A DNA stretch of 64,000 bases from positions 180,468 to 244,467 of the forward strand of contig NZ_QPIG01000005.1 of assembly GCF_003337215.1 (NCBI RefSeq), written 5' to 3'. This stretch comes from Oceanihabitans sediminis. GTDB taxonomy: Bacteria; Bacteroidota; Bacteroidia; Flavobacteriales; Flavobacteriaceae. Below are positions 56,544-63,880 of this stretch, in pieces (positions within the stretch are counted from its first letter, which is position 1; every line of letters starts with the position of its first letter). The position numbers were made by a program, and so were the translations under genes. The notes beneath the pieces are model-generated. The model was not told the origin of the DNA. It did no database searches and saw only the letters and a list, made by a program, of their open reading frames with translations.

Positions 56544-57515
56544 ATGAATAAAGATATTAAATTTTTTGGCATTGACATTTGCCATTTGGTTTTTGATGTT
56601 GCAGACTCTAATGGCAACTTTTACCAGTTTAAAAACACCCTTTCTGGATTTAAAAAGTTTGCAAAAATATTAGATATAGATAGCCATTGTGTCATGGAGG
56701 CTACTGGATATTATCATTACCAATTAGCTTATTATTTGTTAGAGTCAGGTATTAGAGTTTCTGTAGAAAATCCTTTAGCAGTAAAACGCTTTATACAGAT
56801 GAAATTGTCTAAAATCAAAACCGATAAGAGCGATGCTAAACAGATCTGTGAATATGCCAAACAAGTCGAATTAAAGCTCTGGAAAGGTAACTCTAAGCAC
56901 CAAACAGAGTGCCTTCAAATAACCAGACTCCTTGCTATATATACAAAACAAAGCACCATGATTAAAAATAAATTACACGGTGAATCTGTTTTAGGAAACC
57001 CTAGTAAAGCAGTTGTAAGCTCTTTAAAACGTAGTTTGAAGCAATTGCAAAAAGAAATAAAAATGCTAGAAGACAAACTTTTGATTTTAGTTAAACAAGA
57101 GCATCAAGAAGTATTAACCCGATTAAAAAGCATACCAGGTATTGGAAACAAAACAGCCCTAATGTTGGTGGTTCTCACAGATGGTTTTAAACGATTTAAA
57201 AGTGGTAGTGAATTGTGTAGTTATGCAGGATGGACTCCAGTAATAAAAAGAAGCGGCAGCAGTGTAACTGGCCGAAGTAAAATAAGTAAAATGGGGAACC
57301 AAAAACTTCGAAACTTATTATTTATGTGCAGTTTTAATGCCTGCAAATACAATAAAGCTTGTAGGGATATTTATGAGAGATTAGTTGCTAAAGGAAAAAG
57401 TAAAAAATTAGCACTAATTGCAGTATGCAATAAGCTATTAAAACAAGCTTTTGCTATTGCTAAATCTGGACTAATATATGAGGATAGTTACAGAAGTTCT
57501 TTGGTGAGAAATTAA
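56544..57515 (+). CDS. IS110-family transposase
   Basis: A 323-residue DEDD transposase. RuvC-like residues are Asp11 (GIDIC), Glu52 (MEATGYYHYQ), Asp94 and Asp97 (KTDKSDA). The C-terminal IS116/IS110/IS902 domain (about 190-290) has LKSIPGIGNKTALML, SYAGWTPVIKRSGSS and GRSKISKMGN, which carries the conserved Ser. Full length; recombination is guided by the RNA in the left end. Plus strand, opposite to all cassettes. Confidence 0.92.
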   Translation: MNKDIKFFGIDICHLVFDVADSNGNFYQFKNTLSGFKKFAKILDIDSHCVMEATGYYHYQLAYYLLESGIRVSVENPLAVKRFIQMKLSKIKTDKSDAKQICEYAKQVELKLWKGNSKHQTECLQITRLLAIYTKQSTMIKNKLHGESVLGNPSKAVVSSLKRSLKQLQKEIKMLEDKLLILVKQEHQEVLTRLKSIPGIGNKTALMLVVLTDGFKRFKSGSELCSYAGWTPVIKRSGSSVTGRSKISKMGNQKLRNLLFMCSFNACKYNKACRDIYERLVAKGKSKKLALIAVCNKLLKQAFAIAKSGLIYEDSYRSSLVRN

Positions 57516-57559
57516 TGCTTTTTTACTTGTTTTTTACCACAGTACTTTGTTGGCGGTAG

Positions 57560-57991
57560 TTATTCTTCTGCAAGCTCTTTTATTTTTTCAAGCATTGCAT
57601 TTAATCCTTCTTCGGTATGGCACTTTCCCTCTTCACTTGAAAATCCTTGTTGGTGCCAAGTGAAATTTACAGAGTTGTCTTCCAAATTTTCGATTTTGTA
57701 AGTTACCAAAGAATAGTTTTCTGGCTTATCTTCCAATCCTGAAAATCCGCTCCAATAATCGTATTTAAGCGACTCATTTTTCTTGTTCTCGATTACGTTC
57801 CCTTTGTCTTTGTATCGTTGTCCGTCATACTCTCCTTGAAATATAATCGAACTTCCAATTTTCCAATCAGTTATAACTTCCGTTCCGAACAAGTATTCCT
57901 TGATTTTTACAGGATTGGTGAGAACATCCCAAACTTTTTTGGGTGTCGATTGAATGTTGATATTGCTTGAAGCTATAAGGTTTTTGTCCAT
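57560..57991 (-). CDS. AHSA1-type SRPBCC protein
   Basis: A 143-residue START-like protein (MDKNLIASSNINIQSTPKKVWDVLTNPVKI, VNFTWHQQGFSSEEG). Of the Hsp90-activator-like SRPBCC class; often of unknown function. Its TAA is 5 bp from the CCGCCAAC core of palindrome F. It is the first of a two-gene cassette with DUF1697 (5-bp gap). Confidence 0.8.
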   Translation of the reverse strand: MDKNLIASSNINIQSTPKKVWDVLTNPVKIKEYLFGTEVITDWKIGSSIIFQGEYDGQRYKDKGNVIENKKNESLKYDYWSGFSGLEDKPENYSLVTYKIENLEDNSVNFTWHQQGFSSEEGKCHTEEGLNAMLEKIKELAEE

Positions 57992-57995
57992 TGTT

Positions 57996-58532
57996 TTAAT
58001 TTTTACTTAGTTCCGATAATTTCATTACAGTTTTCCAATTTCTTGTTGTTGCACCAACTTTCAGTTGTTTTTCAAAAAAGTTATTGGTCAATTTGGATTC
58101 GTGATATTTTTCTGCACAAAATATAAATGCGTCTTTATCCTCAATTTGGAATTTGTCAGGTTCGTATTTGAAAGTTAGTATTTTCTCAAGGTTTTCCATA
58201 TTCGGTTTTTCTTTTAAGAAGGTCAAGTGAAGCTGCTTAATATCGGTGTCTTTGTCAAAGAAAGGGTTGTTGTTTATTGAATTTTCAAGTTCTTTTTCCG
58301 TTCTCACTATTACAGGAACATCAAATCCATATTTTTCAGTAATTGCTTTTTCAAGTTCGTTTTCCAATTCGGAATTTGGTTTGTCGGAATTAAAAATCAG
58401 ATTTCCGCTTTGAATGTATGTTGTTACATTTTTCAGCCCCAATTTTTCGCACGTTGATTTTAGGTCAACCATTAGGATTTTTCGTTTTCCTCCGACATTT
58501 ATTCCTCTTAAAATTCCGATTTTTCTATTCAT
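57996..58532 (-). CDS. DUF1697 family protein
   Basis: A 178-residue protein of usual length: GILRGINVGGKRKI, MVDLKSTCEKLGLKNVTTYIQSGNLIF, and GATTRNWKTVMKL near the C-terminus. A widespread family of unknown function. Its start is just before palindrome G, and it pairs with the SRPBCC gene in one cassette. Confidence 0.85.
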   Translation of the reverse strand: MNRKIGILRGINVGGKRKILMVDLKSTCEKLGLKNVTTYIQSGNLIFNSDKPNSELENELEKAITEKYGFDVPVIVRTEKELENSINNNPFFDKDTDIKQLHLTFLKEKPNMENLEKILTFKYEPDKFQIEDKDAFIFCAEKYHESKLTNNFFEKQLKVGATTRNWKTVMKLSELSKN

Positions 58533-58555
58533 TGCGAAAGTTCTGTTTTAATTAC

Positions 58556-58687
58556 CGCCAACGGTTTTGTATATAAAATGTAGTAGATTTATACGTGCTG
58601 ATTTTCGGATTAAAAACAAGGATAGCAGAAAAGAGATAAACTTAAAGTTTAACTCTTAACTGCTATTTTTTATATACGTGGTTGTGG
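58556..58687. repeat. attC-like cassette-boundary palindrome G
   Basis: Begins CGCCAACGGTTTTGTATATAAAA and ends TTTTTTATATACGTGGTTGTGG. GTATATAAAA/TTTTATATAC arms pair exactly, and the centre AGAGATAAACTTAAAGTTTAACTCT forms an almost perfect hairpin. Probably the best-preserved uninterrupted site in the window. Confidence 0.75.
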
Positions 58688-58695
58688 TTAGTTTT

Positions 58696-59325
58696 TTATT
58701 GTTTAATTAATCTATAGATTGTATAATATTCTAAAACTCTTGGTAATGTAGGTGCACCATCTGGAATAATAGAATAATCTAACGTTAATTTTAACTCTAT
58801 ATCATTAATTGTAGCATTTGTAAGATTAGGAATTGTTCTTAAAACAATATTAGTATTTAAATATTCTCTATTTGGATCTGTAATACTTAACTCTAATCTT
58901 CTTTCATCAGATAAACAGTCTTCACATTTGGGTAAAAATTTATAAGGGATAATTGAACTTCCAAATATTTTATGTTCAGATATATTAGTAACAGTATTGT
59001 CTATATTAGATAATGTATTAACAAGTTCGTTACCATTTTCGTCTATATATTGGTATTCTCCATACATTGTGTCTTCATAATAAGTTCTATTAATGTATGT
59101 AAATTGATGTTGTACTTTCTTTTTTAAAATCATAGTGAATTCTTCATTACCGTCTGTAAATTTCCAAGTACCTACAAATCTATCAAAATCATTGTAAGTG
59201 TCTTTATAATAAGCATTTTCAGTTTTTAAATATTCATTGCCATCGAATAAAGAGATTATAGGGTTTTGTGCTTTACATGATAAAGCTGTAAACGTAAATA
59301 ATAAGGAGTATAATAAATTTTTCAT
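58696..59325 (-). CDS. DUF6705-like lipoprotein
   Basis: A 209-residue lipoprotein (leader ends TALSCKAQN, Cys17). DRFVGTWKFTDGNEEFTMIL and KKKVQHQFTY are typical of DUF6705 in Flavobacteriia. The C-terminus is beta-rich with CEDCLSDERRLELS. Function unknown. It lies immediately after palindrome G and 13 bp before the large lipoprotein gene stop. Confidence 0.7.
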   Translation of the reverse strand: MKNLLYSLLFTFTALSCKAQNPIISLFDGNEYLKTENAYYKDTYNDFDRFVGTWKFTDGNEEFTMILKKKVQHQFTYINRTYYEDTMYGEYQYIDENGNELVNTLSNIDNTVTNISEHKIFGSSIIPYKFLPKCEDCLSDERRLELSITDPNREYLNTNIVLRTIPNLTNATINDIELKLTLDYSIIPDGAPTLPRVLEYYTIYRLIKQ

Positions 59326-59337
59326 AATATTTGAATT

Positions 59338-60989
59338 TTAATTACAAGGTGTTTCTTTTATGCCATCATCCGTGTCTGTTGGGTCTAATGTTAATTTTTC
59401 CCAATTAGAGCTTCCTGTAGTAATGTCGTTATTTGGTGTTTTGTATAAAGAAATACCAAAATCGTAAGTTTCTGTTACAAACTTTAAAAAGGCTTTTGTT
59501 AAATCATTTTGGTTAGCTAGCTCTGGATTCGAATGAACATTATAATACACTTTTTCTAATTCTTTCTTAAATTTTTCAATAGTTTTCTTATTAACAAAAT
59601 GCTCTTGAATAGAGGTTAATTTAGTAATACCCTCAATTTTAATAGCATAGGTATTATTTCTTACAGTCATAAATAATGTTATTTGTGAAATATCGTAAGT
59701 AAAAGGGTCTCCAATTCCTGTACCATTTTCGTCTATTGTGTTTGCTAAATCGAAATTAAAAGTTTGCGATAAACTGTATAAAGAGTGTATGTCTCCATGA
59801 CCAAACATCTCGAATTTACCAATATAGTGATTATGCATTACAGCATAATAAAGTGGTGCTGTTGGGTTTTTTAATTTATCATAACCAGCAGTTTGTAATT
59901 GTGGCATTGGCGTTTCTATAAACGGAAAGGTGTTGGTAAGCTTAAATGCAAACCCTGTTTCATGATCTTCGGATAAAGAACTTTCTAATTCTGAAAATGC
60001 AACTTGAGTATAAGCAGAAGCACTTAATCTATTTAATTCTAAACAGTTTTCTTCATGGTTTTCATTGTTTTCATCTTCAGTTGGGGCGTTATCTCCTGTA
60101 GGTGGTTTAACACCAACTTCAGCATTAGGAGCACAATCCCCACCAATACCTGCTATAGGTTGTCCGTCAAGAATATTTGTACCAGAGGTTTGGCAGTCGT
60201 CTTCGTTAGTATTACTGCCACCAACATAATTTCCTTCTCCTTCATTACCTGTATTTGAGCCGCCTCCCGGCAATGTTATACATGTTTCTACATTTACGGT
60301 ATTAAATGGCCCATTACATCTAGGTCCTCTCGGGTGACAAGCACCTATTGGGTTACCTGAATATTTATTAAAACATTCTTCCACAATACTAATAGTGCAT
60401 AGGGTTGTGGTTCTGGAAGCTATATTGTTTTGAACATTTGGGTTATTACTCCAAATTACCTCTCTTTCCAAGGAGTATTTAGTAATATAACCTTGGTAGG
60501 TTTTCAAATTAAACACATGATCTCCTTCGGGTGTAAAGTTATCTACATCATTATACCAAATTTCATCTGGCTCATAACTTAAAATATATCCAATATAACC
60601 TTGGTCGGTTTCTAATAGATGTAAGTTTTCAAAATTAATAGTGTTAGGTTGTTCACTTTCAATCTTAAAAGTATAGGTAGAAAACCCCGTTTCGTTAGTG
60701 TATTGTATAACTTTAGAAGTATCAATATTTTCTAAAGGAAGGAAGGAAGGAAGGAAGGAACTAAAATTACGGTTAAGAGCAGCAATTTTAGGTTTAACCT
60801 GTTTTATATTATTTACTACAGGTTTTAATTTTTCTATTTCGTTTAGTGAAATAACTTTATAAGACGTTTCCGTTGTGGTTATTGCATCTTGCTGGTATAG
60901 TTCTTCTTTTTGACAAGCAATAAAAAAATGGAAACCCCGAAGAGTAGAATTCCAAGTTTTAGGTAGTTTTTTAATTTTTTTTTCTTCAT
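59338..60989 (-). pseudogene. Large lipoprotein with frameshift; JAMM-like motif
   Basis: The ATG at 60989 starts a lipoprotein leader (MKKKKLKNYLKLGILLFGV) that goes out of frame at a run of seven Ts on the coding strand (60922-60928). With eight Ts it would continue SIFFIACQKEELYQQDAITTT and stay open to 59338. The mature part has a Cys-rich segment (CNGPFNTVNVETCITLPGG) and MHNHYIGKFEMFGHGDIHS, resembling an HxH...D metal motif of JAMM peptidases but with Gly for the usual Ser. It also contains a TTCC tract. Sequencing error, switch or loss are all possible. Confidence 0.6.
60737..60760. repeat. (GGAA)6 tetranucleotide tract inside the lipoprotein gene
   Basis: Six perfect GGAA units on the plus strand (TTCC in the coding strand), encoding SFLPSFLP. 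A change of one unit would shift the frame. It lies about 70 codons after the leader of the 59338-60989 gene. Confidence 0.85.
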
Positions 60990-61039
60990 ACCGTTGGGTT
61001 TTAAGGTTAGTTAAAATTTTGATTTTCGTGGTAAATTAA

Positions 61040-61056
61040 CCACAACGGTCTCGGCT
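61040..61056. repeat. attC-like palindrome H, left part
   Basis: CCACAACGGTCTCGGCT, ending in the CT core. The rest of the site is at 62421-62540 beyond the inserted IS. GGTCTCGGCT (61047-61056) is the left target of that IS. Confidence 0.72.
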
Positions 61057-61119
61057 CGTATGTTTACGACACCTTAGTTATTAGGAATTAAAAATAGTAA
61101 ATTTCTGACTAACAATACA

Positions 61120-61290
61120 AGTAAAATAGAAGGGATAGAGAGGTCTCGGCTAGATACACAAACAAAGAGTGATATCGTTTCATAGAAATCCCACCCTTCT
61201 ATAATTTTCTTAGAGTCTGAACAGTACCTAGATCCTATACTTGAGATCGTATCAACTGCGAGCAAAGATGGTAAAGAAAATTAATCTTGT
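61120..61290 (+). ncRNA. Candidate bridge RNA of IS110 lineage B
   Basis: Stem ATAGAAGGG (61126-61134) pairs with CCCTTCTAT (61194-61202). In the loop, GGTCTCGGCT (61142-61151) is identical to the left target 61047-61056 (10/10, includes the CT core). TTCATAG (61179-61185) is the exact complement of right target CTATGAA (62421-62427). Further on, ACAGTACCT (61221-61229) equals the element's own right end plus core (62414-62422), as a left-donor guide would. Ends are approximate. Confidence 0.72.
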
Positions 61291-61306
61291 AGTATACTAT
61301 AAAATT

Positions 61307-62365
61307 ATGAATAAAAAACTAAAACAATGTTTGGGAATTGATGTATCCAAAAGCAATTTATCAATATGCTTGGGAGTTCTAAACTCTAATCTTGAAAAAG
61401 AGTTTATTGGTCATTCCGATGTTAATAATGACCTATCAGGGTTTAAGGTTATGGTCTCTTGGATAAGGAAAGCAGTGGATAATAATGTCGAACTTGTAGT
61501 TTTGATGGAAGCCACTGGAGTGTATCACCAAGGGGTTTGTCAATACTTATATAACCAAGGCTATAAAGTTAGTGTTATGCAGTCAGGAAGGGTAAAGAGA
61601 TATGCGCAGAGTTTAGATCAGCGATCAAAGACAGACGCTTTAGATAGCAGAATGTTAAGTATGTTGGGGCTTGAATGAAGCCTAAGACCTTGGAGACCTC
61701 CAAGCAAGGAGCTACAAGAGTTAAAGGCACTTAGTAGAGAGCGTAGTTCTCTTTTAAAAGATAGGAATGCAGAAAATAATAGACAAGGAGCTATTGAGTC
61801 TAGTTGTTATTCTAGCTCAAAAGCTTCTAAGCGTCATTTAGCGAGGTTACATCTTATCAAGGCACAGATAGAAGCAATAGAAGTAGAAATGCAAGCATTG
61901 GTATCTAAGACAACGGCTTTAAAACGCCGTATTCTGTACTTAGAAAGTATTCCTGGTATATCATTTATATCAGCAGCTACAGTTATTGGTGAAACTTTAG
62001 GTTTTGAGTCTATAACAAGTGCAAAACAACTTACGAGTTTTGCGGGTTATGATGTAGTTTTAAGAGAATCGGGAAGTTTTAAAGGTAAAACTAAAATAAG
62101 TAAAAAAGGAAATAGTCATATAAGAGCGGTCCTTCATATGCCATCAATGACCTGTGTACGTTGTAATCCCACTTTAAAACAGTTTTACCAAAGATTAAAG
62201 CCTCATAAAGCTAAACCTATTGTTGCTTTGATAGCAGTTCAAAGGAAATTATTGATTTTAATGTATACATTATGGAAAAATGAAGTTAACTATGATCCAG
62301 AATATGAAATTAAAAAGCAGCAAGAACCAAAAGCTCTTGCTGCGCAGGATAGCATTATGGTTTAA
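61307..62365 (+). pseudogene. IS110-family transposase with one in-frame TGA
   Basis: Open for 352 codons except a TGA at codon 124 (61676-61678), where relatives usually have LERxLxPW, so a CGA-to-TGA change is likely. DEDD residues are Asp12 (GIDVSK), Glu68 (MEATGVYH), Asp110 and Asp113 (KTDALDS). The second half has LESIPGISFISA, FAGYDVVLRESGSF and KTKISKKGNSHIRA. The rest is well conserved, so the change is recent or is suppressed. Confidence 0.85.
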
Positions 62366-62420
62366 CATAAAATACTTCCTAAAAAATTTTAATTAAATTA
62401 CTTGTTATTTAACACAGTAC

Positions 62421-62540
62421 CTATGAATAGTTGCGTGGGTTAGCACTAAACTTTGCAAGTAAACACCAAACTGAAAATCCGCGAGGATTTTCAGAAGTAA
62501 GCGAGAACAAGCAATTACTTATAGCCATTGTTGTATGCAG
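62421..62540. repeat. attC-like palindrome H, right part
   Basis: Runs from CTATGAATAGTTGCGTGGGT through a hairpin TGAAAATCC/GGATTTTCA to GCAATTACTTATAGCC and the core GTTGTATGCAG (62530-62540). Arms GGCTAT..A.TA.TTGC pair with the part of the site on the left of the IS. Confidence 0.72.
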
Positions 62541-62544
62541 TTTT

Positions 62545-62847
62545 TTATTTCAGTCGTATTTTAATGTCCATTCGTTGGTGTAAAACTCTAACAATTTCCA
62601 CGATATCATTTTCCACTTTTCTATAATAAATCAGATGTGATTTTATTTTGGTCACTCGATAATTCTTTCGAGTTTGTTCTGCTGACTTTCCTGTCATAAA
62701 GTTATCAGCAATAAATTCAATTTCCGTAATTATCAAGTCATAATATCTGTCAGCTTGTTCTTTAGACCACTTATTAAGGGTGTAAATCCAAATTTTATCT
62801 AAATCTTCAATAGCTTGCTGACTTATGCGATATTTGTTTTTACTCAT
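62545..62847 (-). CDS. ParE/RelE-type toxin
   Basis: A 100-residue toxin: SQQAIEDLDKIWIYTLNKWSKEQADRYY, AEQTRKNYRVTKIKSHLIYYR and IVRVLHQRMD, all typical ParE signatures. It would inhibit DNA gyrase, or act as a ribosome-dependent RNase if RelE-like. It is co-translated with the ParD-type antitoxin (4-bp overlap) and begins 5 bp after a cassette boundary. Toxin-antitoxin pairs are frequent cassette cargo. Confidence 0.9.
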   Translation of the reverse strand: MSKNKYRISQQAIEDLDKIWIYTLNKWSKEQADRYYDLIITEIEFIADNFMTGKSAEQTRKNYRVTKIKSHLIYYRKVENDIVEIVRVLHQRMDIKIRLK

Positions 62848-63086
62848 AAGTGTTTACGATGTAATTCTCTCAGATGTTGTTTTGGGTCAAAGTTTTCAAC
62901 AAATCCGCTATTTTCTCCAACTTCGAGAGCTTTAATCAGTTCTCTTTCCTTTTTTTCTTCACGTTCTAACAAACGCAAGGCAGAACGAATTACTTCGCTA
63001 ACCGAACCATATCTTCCAGAGTTTACTTCTTCTCTTATAAAATCCTCAAAATGATTTCCGAGTGATATTGATGTGTTTTTTCCCAT
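62844..63086 (-). CDS. ParD-type antitoxin
   Basis: An 80-residue ribbon-helix-helix antitoxin: NTSISLGNHFEDFIREEVNSGRYGSVSEVIRSALRLLE is the standard ParD/CopG-like N-terminus, and the C-terminal part (FDPKQHLRELHRKHL) should wrap the toxin. Upstream of and overlapping the toxin gene by 4 nt. It probably autorepresses the pair. Confidence 0.9.
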   Translation of the reverse strand: MGKNTSISLGNHFEDFIREEVNSGRYGSVSEVIRSALRLLEREEKKERELIKALEVGENSGFVENFDPKQHLRELHRKHL

Positions 63087-63138
63087 TTTGACTATATTTT
63101 ATTCAAATATACCAAATCTTGGTAACTTAGCCAAATTG

Positions 63139-63166
63139 CATACAACGGTTTTGTATATTATTAGGG
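63139..63166. repeat. Short attC-like element I
   Basis: CATACAACGGTTTTGTATATTATTAGGGCA contains the left half TACAACGG/TTTTGTA and then the GGGCAC end that matches the other end of the next gene (GTGCCC at 63754). It lacks the long arms and central hairpins of the other sites, so it is a reduced or partly deleted form. Confidence 0.5.
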
Positions 63167-63751
63167 CACGTATTTTTTTATCAGTCGCCATTCAGTTTCT
63201 CGTTTATCAAGTCCGAGGAAGCCCTGACTTAAACTCCAATAAAATCTTTCCGTATAATTGTCCCTTTGTTCATATGAGCCATCTGATTCAAAAATTTTAA
63301 CATCGTCATAGGTCTTACTGTCAATATTTAAACTGGAAATTGGAACACTGTCAAATTCCGTTTTTGAGTATATATATTTTCCATAAAACCGAGATTCTTT
63401 CATCAAAATGTCAAACCAGATTATTGTTTCGTCTTGTCCAGCTGTTAATTCGATTATGCTTTTTCCATTAAGGTATCTGTCATAATTTGGGTCGGAAACT
63501 ATACTTTTTAAACGATAGATTTCATGTTTATCAGGAAAAAAGGCTAATGGGTCTGAACCAGCAGAATATTGTTCAAATCCTTTTAAAAAAATAGTGTCAA
63601 ATTTGTTTTCAGTCGATTTAAACACGAGAGTTTCTTTTCCATTGTATGGGATAAGTGAAAAATCAGTTTTATCAATTTTATAACTGCGACTACAGGAAGT
63701 AATTCCAAACATCATAGCTAAAGACATTAATATTAGTAGTTTGTTTTTCAT
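63161..63751 (-). CDS. Hypothetical lipoprotein cassette gene
   Basis: A 196-residue lipoprotein (leader ends GITSCSRSYK, Cys20). It has KETLVFKSTENKFDTIFL and a tyrosine-rich beta region (ESRFYGKYIYSKTEF, DNYTERFYWSL). No family is recognised. Both its ends lie in short GGGCAC/GTGCCC sequences; its ATG is three bases from GTTAGGGCACAT, so it fits a single-gene cassette. Confidence 0.65.
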   Translation of the reverse strand: MKNKLLILMSLAMMFGITSCSRSYKIDKTDFSLIPYNGKETLVFKSTENKFDTIFLKGFEQYSAGSDPLAFFPDKHEIYRLKSIVSDPNYDRYLNGKSIIELTAGQDETIIWFDILMKESRFYGKYIYSKTEFDSVPISSLNIDSKTYDDVKIFESDGSYEQRDNYTERFYWSLSQGFLGLDKRETEWRLIKKYVP

Positions 63752-63753
63752 AT

Positions 63754-63880
63754 GTGCCCTAACGGTCTTGTATAAGATTAGTTGCGTGTTTTAAGCACCT
63801 AATTTAGCAAATACAAACCGAATAGAAAATCCGCGAGGATTTTTGTAAGTAGGCTTGCACTAGCAATTAATTTTATACGG
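63754..63880. repeat. attC-like palindrome J, left part, split by IS110
   Basis: Begins GTGCCCTAACGGTCTTGTATAAG, shares GCGTGTTTTAAGCACCTAATTTAG with site A, and has a central GAAAATCCGCGAGGATTTT. The right arm AGCAATTAATTTTATACGG runs into the inserted IS at 63881. Confidence 0.7.

Larger units (their letters stand above)
56267..57548 (+). mobile_element. Intact IS110-family element (lineage A, copy 1)
   Basis: About 1.28 kb, with a shared GT at both junctions: left ...TATACACGT then CTTAAGTTAGC, right ...CAGTACTTT then GTTGGCGG. It has a 277-bp non-coding left end, a full transposase gene and a short (33-bp) right end, the layout of the IS110 group with a bridge RNA in the left end. Inserted exactly at the GTT core of palindrome F. 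Confidence 0.82.
61057..62420 (+). mobile_element. IS110-family element, lineage B
   Basis: About 1.36 kb, inserted between GGTCTCGG-CT (left) and CT-ATGAATAG (right), so CT is the shared core. Removing it restores ACGGTCTCGGCTATGAATAG, a normal cassette palindrome half. It has a 250-bp non-coding left end with a bridge-RNA-like fold, a transposase reading frame with one stop, and a 55-bp right end (...TTATTTAACACAGTAC). Confidence 0.82.
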
